From the NCBI GenBank assembly GCA_963854835.1, contig OY978525.1, positions 66,065,907 through 66,129,906 on the forward strand: a stretch of 64,000 bases of DNA, written 5' to 3'. A program made the position numbers and the translations under genes. The notes under the pieces were generated by a model that saw only the letters and a list, made by a program, of their open reading frames with translations, had not been told where the DNA came from and did not search any database. The stretch's first letter is position 1, and every line of letters starts with the position of its first letter. The stretch comes from Megamerina dolium. Lineage: Eukaryota > Arthropoda > Insecta > Diptera > Megamerinidae. This document shows, in pieces, positions 33,860 through 46,010 of the stretch.

Positions 33860-34981
33860 GCGACGGTGTCGAACAAAGGGGGCGGTGTCACCAAGTCGGC
33901 AGGGAAGCCGGTTCGGAGGCAGCGGAAAACATTTGGCGGAACATCTGATGGTGCGGACGAAGACGATCCTAGCGGAGTGGAATCGTTAGCTTTATTAGCT
34001 ATAAGCGGAGAGGACGGAGCCTCCAAAGCAGAGCGAATTGAGTTGATCAAACGGGAGAGCAGAAGCGAAAGAGGCAACGTAAAAAGGCCATGAAGTCATC
34101 GGAGAAGACCATTGAGCAGCCCTCGGGCCAACTCAGTGGACTTCTGCAAGATGAGTCCACCTTGGAGATGGAGAACAAGGGGAAGAGGTTCGGAGTCGAT
34201 AACTCGGCAACCATTTTGAAAAGTTCAACACCTGACCAGCCTCATCCGAAGACGACGGAGGGGCCAATTGAGGTGGATGCTGGAAAGGATAAACAGCCGT
34301 CCCTTGAGAAGGTTGATAATCCTACAACGCAGACACCGAAAGGGGCAAGTACTCAAGGAGATGGTCGGTCAATTATAAAGGCCGTCAATCGCTCCAAACG
34401 ATCTCGAAGCCCCAACTAACACGGGTAGGGTAGCTCTGAGAACGGCGGGGCAGGGAAATCCGACATCGGGGAGTGATGAGCGGGGTGGATAATCTGATAA
34501 GATTGTTAACACAGCGAACCCACAGGTCATGCACGTGTTATTAGAGGGCCGCCTGTAGGATACTCATCAGAGTACCTTTAAGGTATCTTTGTTAGATGCC
34601 ATGGAGTCCCTTGAGGACGATGTCAATGACATTGGATTTGTCGGCGGGGCAAGGATGGAGAGCGGATTGTTTGTACTAAGGTGCAAAAATCAGCAATCCA
34701 AGCAATGGCTGTGCAAGACAGTGGAGCACCTAACCGGTTTGTGGGAGGGTGCAAAGCTCAAATGTGACAGCCTAACTGCCTTGTCGGCAAAGAAGAAGAT
34801 GGTGATTGTTGCTCATGGCAATGTTGTGGCCAGCAACATCATCCTCAGAAGGCTGCAGCGCCAGAACGCCTGTGTGAAGGACACTTTCAAATGGAGTGTT
34901 ATCCGCACAGAAGAGTTTGGCGAGGCAGAAAGGGAAGGTGTCGTACTCACCGTGCTGTGTCCCAAGCCATTAAGATCGTAG
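33860..34981 (+). pseudogene. LOA-like ORF1 remnants
   Basis: Charged, Ser/Lys-rich N-terminal frames at 33866-34419 are followed by a more ordered region at 34589-34981 (LDAMESLEDDVNDIGFVGG, then LRCKNQQSKQWLCKTVEHL). These are typical of gag-like ORF1 of RNase H-bearing non-LTR elements. Several stops. I do not see a zinc-knuckle block. Confidence 0.55.
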
Positions 34982-35099
34982 GGGGAAAGCAAAAATGCAG
35001 TATGAGGGGTGCGACACGGCCCCTGACGTGGGGCTAGTGGAAGATTCTGCAAGGAAGAAGCCATTAAAGCGGGAGGTGGTCCCGCGCCAGGAACCACTA

Positions 35100-36740
35100 A
35101 ATATGTGTCAACTCAATATTCACCACAGCAAAGCAGCATCAGCAATGATGGTGCGGTGCTTCGATGAGGATGCGCTTAACATTACACTGAACTTCTGCTC
35201 ACCGGATCTCACAGTAGTGAGAATATGTGACAGTGCGGGTTCATTTATGATCGCATCAGCATACCTTCCATACGATTCTCCAGAGGGACACCTCCAAGAG
35301 AGGTGGAAGCTCTAGTGAGGTTCTGTGAGGGAAAGGGGGTTGGTCTGACCTTAGGCTGCGATGCCAATGAGCACAGTTCTGTGTGGGGCAGCAGCAATGA
35401 AAACTATAGTATCTACTCGAATTTATAGAAGATTTGGTCTACAAGTTGCCAATAGGGGAACAGAACCGACCTTTGTCGACGCACGTCGTTGCGAGGTCAT
35501 TGATGTTACTCTGACTGTCAAAATGTTGGACATGGTTTTGGATTGGAGGGTTGTGGACAGACTAACCATGTCGGACCACAGGGCCATTGAGTTTGGGGTT
35601 ACGTACGATAAAAGACTGTAGAAAAGTAAGGATGCCGAAACGAACGGATTGTACAAGGTACTGTGAAGTTCTTGAGGAATTATTGCCAGAGATATAAAAC
35701 CGCAGATGTTAAGTATCAGGTGAGGGATATCAGCTCAGCCATGATCAAGCATTTGAAGCTTCATGTCCTCTTGCGGTAGTGGGTGAAGGAGATCCCACTC
35801 CATAATGGAATGGGGAACTGGAGTTCATGAAAAAGGAGACAAAGAAGGCTTTTAATCGTCACATGATAGAGGACCCCAAAGCGTGGGACGACTGCAAGTC
35901 AAATAAAAGGGAGCTGAAGAAGACTACGCAACCGTAAAAGGAAAACGTGGAGGGAATTCTGCTCAAATATGCAAGATATGTTCGATGATGCAGATTACAG
36001 AGGATTATATCCAAGGACCCGGTTTCAAAGTTGGGTTCAATTCGCAAAACGCATGGATCCTTTGCAGAGACAATCGGAGAGTCGCTGGAATACCTGATGG
36101 AGGTGCATTTTCCTGGAAGTTTTAGATCGGTAGATCCATGGGTAGCCAGCCGCAAGGGTGAAAAAAGGGGTTAAAGATCGGAAGCTGAAAGGATAGTCAG
36201 CAGAGGTGGAGTGATAAACGCCATTAAGCGTTTCTCTCCATTCAAAACAGCGGGTACAGACGAGATATTTCCAGCCCTACTTCAGTGGTGTGCAGAAGCT
36301 CTGAAAGACAGGCTTCTGGGAATATTCACTACTTGCCTGGCTACAGGATATATCCCGACTCAATGGAGAGAGACTAAGGTTGTCTTTCTTCCAAAGACGG
36401 GAAAAAGGGACTACTCAGAGGTTACATCTTTTCGGCCGGTTAGCTTGACTTCCTTTCTGCTTAAATGTATGGAGGGAGTACTGGTGGACTACATGGAAAA
36501 GACAACGCTTCTGACAAAACCACTGAGCAGGTGTCAGCAAGCATACAGAGCTGACAAATCCACTGAAACGGCCCTACACGAACTCGTTCGTCAACCCAAC
36601 CATTATAAGGTGGGTGAACAGCATGCTGAAGAAAAGGGCAATAAACTTTCCAAATGTGAGTTACAGACTCAGAGGTAGGGTAGTCAAAGGGTGTCCCCAG
36701 GGAGGCGTACTATCGTCCATCTTTTGGAACATCACTCCAG
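35100..36740 (+). pseudogene. LOA-like ORF2: endonuclease and RT 5' part
   Basis: EN motifs from 35100: CQLNIHHSKAAS, then with shifts CDANEHSSVWGSS (35355) and the SDHRAIEF motif (35575) with the catalytic His. RT from 36211: INAIKRFSPFKTAGTDEIFP, VVFLPKTGKRDYSEVTSFRP, TEKSTETALHEL-like text and GCPQGGVLSSIFWN, where it is cut at 36740. Stops and shifts occur throughout 35620-36200. The catalytic DD motif lies in the missing part. Confidence 0.75.
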
Positions 36741-37487
36741 TGTTGTGTACTATTTTTCCACATCACTCACTAAATACCTAAGGACTAGACTCAAGGATGT
36801 AATGCACAAGATTCGCACCTAAAACTAAGCTCCTAAATATCCTTCGAGACTATGACACTGGTTAGCTGAAATAAAACAGGATTAATTATACGATACTTGC
36901 GATTTTAGGTCTTCATTTTATAACTGGTATTACTTTACACTTTTATACTAAACACTTTTACACTAATACTGGAGGGTCTCGTAAGGATCTTAGTATTTTA
37001 CAATTTCTTACACGCTAGCACTTCACAACTTATATCAAGACTCACAACTGAAAAGCGACTGTCTTCAGTAAGCTGGCAGCTTATATACCATTTTTCTAAT
37101 ACTATCTACTTAGCAATCTACCCACATACCAACATATACAATAATATATTCACACCACATGTGTGTATGTATGTACCCATTATGTGAGAAAGCAACTTTT
37201 TGATATCCATTCACATGAGTAGTCCAAGTGATTTTAGTTATCATGGAATGTCTAAACATAGTTGGTATACTTACGTAAGTGCAGAACTACGAATTGTGTG
37301 GGAAAGTGATTTGTCAGATTTTTCACACCCAACTGCAACTCAGTTGGCTTAATGTTCTGACATTCCACAATTATAAGTAATATTAGTATGGATTGTGTAT
37401 ATCACAACTTCGAGCAATGTTGGTAAGTGTATGGATAAATATGTATTTCACAATTTCGGGAAATATGTCGCGAAGCAAAATATATTG
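36741..37487 (-). repeat. BEL LTR plus short internal piece, copy B
   Basis: 36741-37153 is the same LTR as 26192-26593. 37154-37487 matches the sub-LTR internal sequence of copy A (26594-26983), including CAACTCAGTTGGCTTAATGT. It stops where the mariner-like repeat begins. Inserted in the LOA element. Confidence 0.7.
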
Positions 37488-38205
37488 GGAGCGCAAATTA
37501 AAAATGCGGGATTTACAACAGATGGCGTAGTTCGGGATATAAGCATCAAACAATACTGAAACTATATTCATGTCATAACCTCATTCCATAGCTTTCATTT
37601 TCAGTATGTGTCATTTGCCCGGAGTGTAAACAACATAGTTTTTTTTGGCTCTCAATATGTCATGTTTTATGCCCACAAAACAGCATTTGCGGGAAGTTTT
37701 GATTTACTTCTTTAATTTGGAGAAAAGTGCAGCTGAATTTTTTTCGCTTGGGTTTGTCGTAGTAGATCCACTTTTCATCACCAGCAACGATGCGATGCAA
37801 AAAACCTTTCCTTTGTTGCCTTTGGAGCAGCTGTTCGCAAGTGAAAAATCGCCTTTCGACGTCTCTCGGCTTTAACTCGTACGGTACCCAATTTCCTTGC
37901 TTTTGAATCATTCCCAATAGTTTCAATCGATGGGAAATGGCTTGGCGTGTAACTTCGAACAATTTGGCAAGTTCTTCTTGCGTTTGACACGAGTCCTCAT
38001 CGAGTAATGCCTCCAATTCAGCATCTTCAAACTTCTTCGGCTGTGCTGGACGTTCTTTGTCTTCCACATCAAAATCACCACTTCTGAAACGCACAAACCA
38101 CCTCTCGCATGTTGAAACTGAAAGACCACACTCCGGATAAGCTTCGGAGAGTAATCGATGCGATTCAGCTGCACTTTTCTCCAAAACTTTTGGTCTCATG
38201 TGGGG
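37488..38205 (-). pseudogene. Mos1-like (mauritiana-type) mariner, internally inverted
   Basis: The minus strand (38199-37740) encodes about 155 residues with strong mariner similarity: EKSAAESHRLLSEAYPECGL, CERWFVRFRSGDFDVEDKER, DAELEALLDEDSCQTQEELA, NWVPYELKPRDVERR and GDEKWIYYDKPKRKKFS with the first catalytic Asp. The plus strand just left of it (37657-37740) encodes the protein's N-terminus, MSCFMPTKQHLREVLIYFFN then LEKSAAE. The 23-base segment coding LEKSAAE thus occurs in both orientations, at 37719-37741 and 38164-38186. Only the first third to half of the transposase is present. A possible terminal repeat starts near 37488 at a TA. Confidence 0.75.
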
Positions 38206-39330
38206 AATTACTCCCAGAGCAGCGCACTAGATCTACACAATGATGGTAAGGCCCTTAATAGCATATGCTGTTATGGTCTGGTGGCCTAAGCCAAAAAACC
38301 GCGAAAAGCATGTTAGATAGGGTGCAAAGAATGGCTTGTATTGAGATTACCGGAGCTATTCGGACGACCCCCGTAGAAGCATTGGAAGTTTTTCTGGGGC
38401 TGCTCCCGCTGGACTTGCATATTATGAAGTCTGCGCCATTAACAGCATTATGTCTGAAGACAACCAATAATTGATATGAATTCGGTACGGATATAGGGCA
38501 CAGGAGCATCCTGTCACTCGTATATAGCAGTGTAAAGGAGGCGTAAATGCCAATGGAAGGAATGGGTAGATGTCACACAGAAGTCACACAGAACACTCAT
38601 TGAAGACGGAAAGGTGCAAGGTAAGAAAATCTTGCTAGTACTCGATAGCCATGCGGTGGTCAGGCGACTGCAACAACCTACGATATCTTCTAAGCTGGCT
38701 CTTGAATGTGTTCAGAAATTTAACGTGTGTACTCGTAGTAATGCGATTACTCTTATGTGGGTGAAGAGACACATTGGTTAGAACAAAATGAAGCTGCAGA
38801 CGCCTTGATTATACAAGGATCTGAAGTTGAGTTTTATGGACCGGAACTAGTAGTTGCTCTCAGCAACGGACGGTGAAGGCAAAATTCGAAGACAAATATT
38901 CGAAGAGTACATAAAGAAACTCCATCTCACGAGATGGGAGGACTTATGCACTTGTAAACAGGCAAAGGCTTCGTTGAGGCTATCAAAGGGCAGTGAATCG
39001 GGGACGGCTCTCAGTCTAGGACGGTTAACTCTAACTGGTTGACTGCATTAATAACTGGGCATGGCAATTTCAGGTACCACCTCATCAAGATGGGTCTTGT
39101 TGAAGGGGAGGATGCTGACATTTGCAGATTATGCAGGGAAGAGGCAGTGGCGCACATAGCGTGACAGTGTCCTGCATTGGCAAGCAGGATGTCCACACTG
39201 GATCGCCAATTTATTGATGAACTCGAAATGTGGAACATACCCCACAAAGATATGCTTGAAATAACGCGTAATATTATTATGATGATGGAAGTAGAAGAAT
39301 TCTGCAACCAAACAAATAATTAACATACGA
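38206..39330 (+). pseudogene. LOA-like ORF2 C-terminal part: RT end, RNase H, zinc motif
   Basis: 38265-38474 gives RVQRMACIEITGAIRTTPVE and LGLLPLDLHIMKS, the RT thumb/connection of LOA elements. 38620-38850 is a worn RNase H with VVRRLQQPTISSK and a WVKRHIG block with stops. 39050-39300 has ITGHGNFRYHLIKMGL and the zinc motif DICRLCREEAVAH. Stops and shifts make it non-functional. The element's 3' untranslated region runs to about 39398. Confidence 0.7.
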
Positions 39331-39399
39331 TTTGAGGACGAAAACTCACACAGATGCGTTGTTTGTGTGTAATCCATAGTAGCGAAATGTGTTATTATA

Positions 39400-40473
39400 C
39401 AGGGTGATTTTATAAGAGCCCTTGAATTTGATTTTTAAAATACACATAAAATTTAGAGAAATGTATGAAATGTTTATTTGAGTCGATAAAAGGCGTTAAA
39501 TCGCACGATCTAGGCGACCAATTGACCGGCCCCAAACGTGAAATATAACTGTTCACCGAACTCGCCTCTCAATTGGGCCATTGTTGCGTGTGCTGTGTAG
39601 TATATGGCACCGTCTTGTTGAAACTACATGTCAGCCAAGTCCAGCTCTTCCATTTTGGACAAAAAAGTTTGTAATTATCGCACGGTGGCGCTCACCATTC
39701 ACAGTAACGTTCCTACCTTCGCCGTCTTTGAAAAAGTACGGTCCAATGAAGCTCCGGCTCATAATCCACACCAAATAGTGTATTTTTCGAGATGCATTGG
39801 CAGCTCTTGTAATGCTTCTGGCTGCTCTTCACACCAAATATGACAATTTAGATTTTTCACGTATCCGTTCAACCAGAAATGAGCTTCGTCGCTGATCACA
39901 ATTTTCCGATAAAAAAGTGGATCTTCATCCAACTTTACCAGCTCCCATTCACCAAAAGTTACCTGTTGTGGTAGGTCGTGGGACTTCAATTCTTGCACCA
40001 GCTGTATTTTAAAAGGTTTTACACCCAAATCCTTCCGCAAAATTTTCCACGTAGTAGAGTAACATAGGCCCAATTGCTGCGAACGGTGCCGAATCGATAA
40101 TTCACGGTCATCAACAACACTGGTGGATACAGCTGCGATATTTTCCTCTGTCCGCACTCTACGTATGCGTGTTGGTGATTTAATGTTCAATAATGTAAAT
40201 TTGGTGCGACATTTAGTCACAAGATTCCGAATAGCCGCCTCAGAAGGGCGCCTAAACTGACCATAAAATGGAAGAACTGCACGGTGCACTTTCTTAAACG
40301 AGCATGAATTTTGATCATAAAATTCAATAATCTACAAGCGTTGTAAGTTTGCAAGTCGATTCATGGCTAAATTATAGACCAAACTGAACATGTTTGACAG
40401 TAACATGTTACACGAAAAAAGCTGAGCTGCCAAACAGTGTTGTCAGAAAGAAAGTTGCTAAAAAATCAGCCTG
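39400..40473 (-). mobile_element. Tc1/mariner-superfamily element with short terminal repeats
   Basis: Left end CAGGGTGATTTTATA preceded by TA; right end AAAAAATCAGCCTG followed by TA, an imperfect inverted pair. A single transposase reading on the minus strand fills it. It sits immediately after the LOA 3' end. Confidence 0.75.
39405..40289 (-). pseudogene. IS630/Tc1/mariner-type transposase remnant
   Basis: 40289-39759 is open: HTH region with FRRPSEAAIRNLVTKCRTKF, then RIRRVRTEENIAAVSTSV, IRHRSQQLGLCYSTTWKILR, and the DDE part with VISDEAHFWLNGYVKNLNCH and YTIWCGL. Beyond 39759 the rest continues in other frames, with MWFQQDGA (second catalytic Asp) near 39630. At least two frame breaks. 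This is a widespread insect transposase type, but I cannot name the exact family. Confidence 0.8.
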
Positions 40474-40475
40474 TA

Positions 40476-41029
40476 TTAGTGTGGGGTTTTGTTATTGCCA
40501 ATTTACTTGAGAAACTTGAACGAGAAGAAGCACAGCGGTAAGAACTAGTGCTGTATTAGATATCTTTGTTGTACGTACATATGTACTTATTATAACTTTG
40601 TGGAGCAACAATAAAACAGAAACCAATTTTATTTATTTACGTGGTTAACAGCCTACTGTATATACTCGTATGTCCTTATACTTGAAATATATACACACGT
40701 ATATTTTGTATTGTTTTATTTTCGAGTGCAATGTGCAATGCGCGCGAAAAATGTAACTAGCTATATTTTGTTACCACGTACCTTTATATCAAGAACTTGT
40801 CTTACCAATGTTGGAGCCGATTAGGCTCGAAGGACCAAAAAATGTGGGATTGTGAAGGGGGTATTGCCGGTTGGCCACAAGATGGTTGAAAACTTGCTTC
40901 GGTTGTGAGGATGACTGGTTGATGCTGCTGTTGTTGTGGTTAAGCCCGCTGTACTGACATAGACCTTATTCAATTTGTCTTTATAATTTTTTACAATTTT
41001 TAATTAATTTAATTCTATCGCAATGTGAA
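40476..41029. other. No gene seen
   Basis: AT-rich with scattered short repeats. No coding frame, RNA gene or recognised element. Confidence 0.5.
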
Positions 41030-41165
41030 ATTGGAAAAGATAGACCAATAACCTTTGTAAGCAGGGCACTCAGTTATACTGAGAAAAGTATTCCACCATT
41101 GAAAAAGAATTCCTGCTCATCGTATGGACATAATAACTGTACTACGTAATTTCCAGGATTCACGC
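41030..41165 (+). pseudogene. Ty3/gypsy RNase H fragment
   Basis: With one shift it reads PITFVSRALSYTEKSIPPL followed by KEFLLIVW-like text, the RNase H block of gypsy pol. Too short to place in a family. Confidence 0.6.
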
Positions 41166-41171
41166 TTAGGA

Positions 41172-41245
41172 GTAACAATTTGCCAAAAATGCTTCTTAAA
41201 AACGCTGTGACAAAACTATATTAAAGTGATGTCACACTTTCTTTT
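41172..41245 (+). repeat. Degenerate SINE fragment
   Basis: Weak match to the SINE body (GTAACAATTTGCCA, then GTGATGTCACA), diverged from the full copies. Confidence 0.4.
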
Positions 41246-41343
41246 GCAACTCACTTATAAAAGAATGCAGCTAGTCTTGTCTTGCTCTAAGTGGTGGAGT
41301 GTAAAGCAATTGTAAAATACTGCTATTCTTACGAAGCCCTCTA

Positions 41344-41706
41344 AAATAAATAAATATGTGGCACTTAAAGCCCCAAAGGACTCATTGGCCGAGCTTCTCT
41401 TCCATTACTGTTGTGCGTCTTAAATTTGGACAGTATTAGAAGGGACCTACTTATTTTAGCCGGTTCCGAACGGCAGAACACTTGTGACATCACTTTTTCT
41501 GAGCTTTGTCACAGAGTTCTTTAAGAAGCTTTTTCATGGCAAGTTGTTACTGTCGGAAGAATTGCCAATTGCTTGCCGACAGGTGGGTACCATTCGAAAG
41601 AAAAATCTTTTCGATATTAAATTTGTTATGCATCAGCCGGGGATTGAACCCACGACCTACAGATCAGAAGGCGAACACACTAACCACTGAGCTACGGCAC
41701 ACCACT
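41344..41706 (-). repeat. SINE, full-length copy with 12-bp target-site duplication
   Basis: Reverse orientation. The head is at the right end with GGGATTGAACCC (complement of the B box) and the tail TTATTTATTT is on the minus strand at the left. Direct repeats CGAAGCCCTCTA lie at 41332-41343 and 41707-41718. Confidence 0.9.
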
Positions 41707-41718
41707 CGAAGCCCTCTA

Positions 41719-43276
41719 GTAAGTGTAAAAATATAAAAGTGTAAAGTAGCTAAGTGCAATTTTGGAATTAAAGGAATTAAACATCTAAATAAAATTGGAC
41801 ATCAAGATCTGCAAGTTGAAATTTCGGGAATAAAAAGGGTGAACCCTAGCATTCTAAGGTACTTCACTTTGAGTCGTGGTCTTATAGAGAGTAAAACGCA
41901 ACACAAATAAACTCTACTTTTCAGTTAACCAGTGTTCAAGTACTGAAAGGACACTCAACACTTAGGGAATTAGGTTCATCGGTACCTTACGCTTCAAGTG
42001 CCGTTGTGGTACATATATTTGTTGCAAACAAAAACCAACGTTCTCCAAGTTCTCCCAGTACTGGTGGGTCTATTTGCCGAAGCAAAATAGCTAGATTCGT
42101 GTGGGATATAAGTGAACTCCTGGGATATACTTCTGGATGTATAAGCGCCCAATCAAGTATTCGGAAATAAATCATTTAGTAAGTTGATCTATTAGTAAAA
42201 GGGCGTTGTCTAAAGGCTAGGAGTTTAGTTGTGGTGGAAATACCATACAACATTTGATTAATAAAATATGAAATTATATGAATAATCATAATTTTGAATA
42301 TTTAAATATTGAAATTATTCGATTAACCAGAATAAAATTATTCGAATAAAATATTCAAAATATTTATATTTTTTCCAATACAAAGTAAACAATTTTTGAG
42401 TTATTGGGACAAAATTTCAAATAACAGTGAATTTGTCATAGATTACATATATAAATATTGGTTTAACACGTCCGTAAAGGGTGTTACTTACGAAAATTAA
42501 AAGGCAGAAACTAACAAAGTTCGGGTGACTTCCTAAACGCATTTTGCTTTGCAGAAATACATTGCAACTTGTTCCTAAAGGCAACCCTTAAAATGTTGAC
42601 AACGGATTCTGTTCCCAAATGCATCAATATTGTTATCGATGCGCAGAGAAAAGTAAACTGCTCATCCGAAAAGATGTAAATGCAAAGTATTATAAAAGTA
42701 ATTACACAATGTATCAATACGGTATTACAACTGTTTTGATATATTGTAAACATACGTTTAGGAAGTTAGGCTTTATTTAGATATTTAAAAGAGCTGCATT
42801 GACATATTATGTAGTTAACCAGTAAATTGTACTAGATTTGGTTCATATACTTTCTAAGGTTTTTGCTGAAATTTAATGACGGTTTTTCTGTTGCTCTTAA
42901 ATATTGAGGTTAGGGAAATTTTACTAGTAAAGTATGATACCACACTTAGAGACTATGCTTGCCCCACATTCTTTTTTGCCCCAAAGATAGCCCAAAATAC
43001 TAAATTTTGTTCTTTTTGAATAAACTGACATTTAAATATTAAATATATTTATGTAGTTATATCTTTCATCCTATAATCCAACCTGCTTCATTGGTAAAAT
43101 ACATAAATTAAAATTATTAAACAAATGAAAGGTTATAAACAAAAATAAACTAGCAATAGCAAAAAAATACACACAAAGGTAGCTTTCATATGCTTTTTTA
43201 TGTCAGTTTATCTTTCTCGATCAACGCTTCGTGTTTCTGCATAAATACGAGTATGCTAGATCCAGGTAGAATATTA
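41719..43276. other. Region downstream of SdhB, no gene seen
   Basis: The left part (to about 41900) resembles LTR-like sequence continuous with 41250-41331 across the SINE. The rest is AT-rich. The 3' untranslated region of SdhB must start at 43276 and go leftwards, but I could not fix its polyadenylation site. Confidence 0.45.
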
Positions 43277-43670
43277 CTACTTATGCAATGCTGCTGTTTC
43301 CAATTTAGGCTCTGGCTTGCTTGCTAAACCAGAAAGTAATTTTTTAATCTCAGCAATTGCTCGACCTGGATTTAGACCTTTGGGACAAGTACGCGTACAA
43401 TTCATAATGGTGTGGCACCTGTATACGCTAAATGGGTCTTTGAGCTTGTCCAAACGTTCAACGGTGCTTTCATCACGCGAATCAATTATCCAGCGATATG
43501 CTTGCATTAAAACAGCTGGTCCCAAATACTTGTCACCGTTCCACCAATATGATGGACACGAGGTTGAACAGCAAGCACATAAAATACACTCATATAACCC
43601 ATCTAGCTTAGAGCGATCCTCCATGGATTGCAAATATTGTGCTTTGCCTTTCATTTCAACTGCTTCATTT
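43277..43670 (-). CDS. SdhB: SdhB exon 4
   Basis: Acceptor TATCTTATAG|AAATGA, stop TAG at 43279-43277. Codes the C-terminal bacterial-ferredoxin-type domain with [16 protein letters not shown] and [16 protein letters not shown], ending AALHK. Confidence 0.95.
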
Positions 43671-45973
43671 CTATAAGATAAAGTTTTCAATATTGCGAAT
43701 TCTTAATGTAATAAATTTTTTAGACTTGATCATACTTGCGCTGCAACCATGGCTGAATCGATCTATACTGTTCATAGAAGTTAGTCATATCGGGTACTAA
43801 GTCACGGACCACATACATGTGTGGCAATGGGTAAATCTTCAAAGGTTTTGAAAGGCTGGTATCAATTTTGCTGTAAAAAATCAATAACATTGTACAGAAT
43901 AAGAATTCTACTTATTTTCATAAAAAATGACATAGACTGCAATATTACATATACAACTGAAATTTTCTTCGTATACTTAGTAGTTTATTTATTTATTTAT
44001 TTATTATTTTTTTTTTTTGGAATATTGTATTAGCTGATGCAAGTTTTCCTATTCTAGGATTTCATATTTTTAAACATTACGACTTATTGGTTGTCATGTA
44101 AAGAGGAAAATTAATCGATCAACAAACATTGCCAGAAGCGAATGGCGTAAATATGCAGCTCGGATTAACATAGTTTATATTATACGATATACACGCTGAG
44201 CACGAAATTCTTTTAAACGAGTTCAAAGGTATCGATGACATCAATGCCAGCAGGAAGCCTTTTGAGTCCGAAGTTACGCATCACATTACCAGAACGCGTG
44301 CTCCAGTATATGCACGGCCACTAGTTGTCATGGATTAAATTTAGAAGAGGCGAAAAAAGTTTTCGAATATCTTGTTTAAAAAGAATTTAACTGGTGAAAA
44401 CGCTAACCTCGGGAAAGTATAGCTAGGTTTCTTCCGACAAGAAAAACATATGAATTCGCAGAATAGCTTCCTCTGATTTTTACAAATGAGATGCAATATC
44501 CTACGGGTAATTTATATTTCATTAAAATTACAACCGCATTATTGGCCATTTCTCTATTTTCTAGGATTCAATGCAAGGAGTATGTTGGAGACCGATGTTT
44601 TTCTCGGACGCAATGAAGGAGTCAGATCGGACGATTCAAATGTTGAAGTATACGATGCGCCTGATGTGGAAAGATCTCAGACACCTCCTTCAATTACCAG
44701 AAATGTATGTACATTTATTACTGATTTCTCGCAAAAGTACAATCTTTAAGTTCATCAACGTGGTTCCCCTATACAGCAGAACTTCAGACGAACTAGAGTT
44801 GGAAAGCCTTGTATACGATGAAGTGGAAAATCGGCCTATATATGCCACAAACTGTGTAACAAAATCTACGGCAATGCACTTCAAGATGGAGCCAAATCTT
44901 CAACTTCACTCTCATAAGTGAATCACCTGAGCGAGGGAGGTTTAGCGAAGCCAACAGAAATGATCATTGCAAACATAATTTAGAAAAATTCGGAGCAATT
45001 AACAGAGACGATTTGTTCATAACAAGTAATTTTGTAAAAAAAACACAATAAACTTTCGTTTTTCTTCTTCTTTGCTTTCACAATCGATTAGACTGCAAGC
45101 ATTTACATATATATTTCATTACATTTCATCATTTTATTATTGTTTTGTTTTTAATTTTTTTTTAATAATTTTCATAGTTCCAATAACAAAATCAATTTTT
45201 TTGGATCGATCGAAGACGATGATGTGTGAATAAAATATGTAGAATTAAAAAAAGTTCAAATCATAGTTGAATACAAGACAGTTGAAACCTTCGGAAAAAG
45301 TGGTCAAAGCACAAGTTTATTAAAACACACATTGAACTACAAATTTTGACATCGATAATCTGAATAAAGACACCAAGGCTATTAGCTACTACTTAGAAGT
45401 GGCCATAAGTTACATGAAAAAGTCCCTACAATCCCTTGATTTCACTAACAATCGCTTTAAATTTTATATGGTCTATTTTTACAACAAATAATTTAAAACA
45501 AAAATTGAATCGTTCAATTTTGTAATTTCACACTCCAATTGCGACACCGCGGCTTAAGAAGTTTTACTTAAAAAAATTTTTTTTTAATAATATAATACAA
45601 TACGTATATACAACGATATAAAAGCGATAGTGTATGTGCGCATATGCAAACAGCAATCACAAATGATTCACAGTCAGCTACAAACTGAAAACGTCGTTTT
45701 CGTGTTATTACGCCCTGGCATCTACATGGGAGACACATTCAATACAGTGGTGTTGCCAGGACTTCAAAAACAAAAAAGCTAGATCGTCCAAATAGAAACG
45801 ATAAAACAAATTCTTAAATTTAGTGGTAAATTTTAATGAAGAAAAAACTACTTGATAAACTTCCTACTGACTTTATGGCAGTTACGAATGCATTTAGAGG
45901 TTAACAATAGCGCATTTGGCTCTACCAAATAATATAATCGAGCGAGCCCACAGTGGTTTCAAACGTCAAAGGA

Positions 45974-46010
<37 letters not shown>

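Larger units (their letters stand above)
33100..39398 (+). mobile_element. LOA-clade non-LTR element, interrupted at 36741-38205
   Basis: The plus strand carries a leader, gag-like ORF1 remnants, EN, RT, RNase H and C-terminal zinc motif in that order. At 36740 it is cut in the RT motif GCPQGGVLS by a BEL LTR, followed by a rearranged mariner. The RT C-terminal region resumes at about 38206. Part of the RT between the two segments is missing. RNase H downstream of RT and the RTTPVEALEVFLGLLPLDL motif support the LOA clade. Confidence 0.7.

Noticed and set aside
26192..37487. A shared internal deletion in BEL copies A and B, implying a non-autonomous lineage
   Set aside because: Copy B ends before the point where copy A's deletion junction could be compared, so the idea cannot be tested here.
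43317..43676. 119-codon plus-strand frame
   Set aside because: Complement of SdhB exon 4; codon structure belongs to SdhB.
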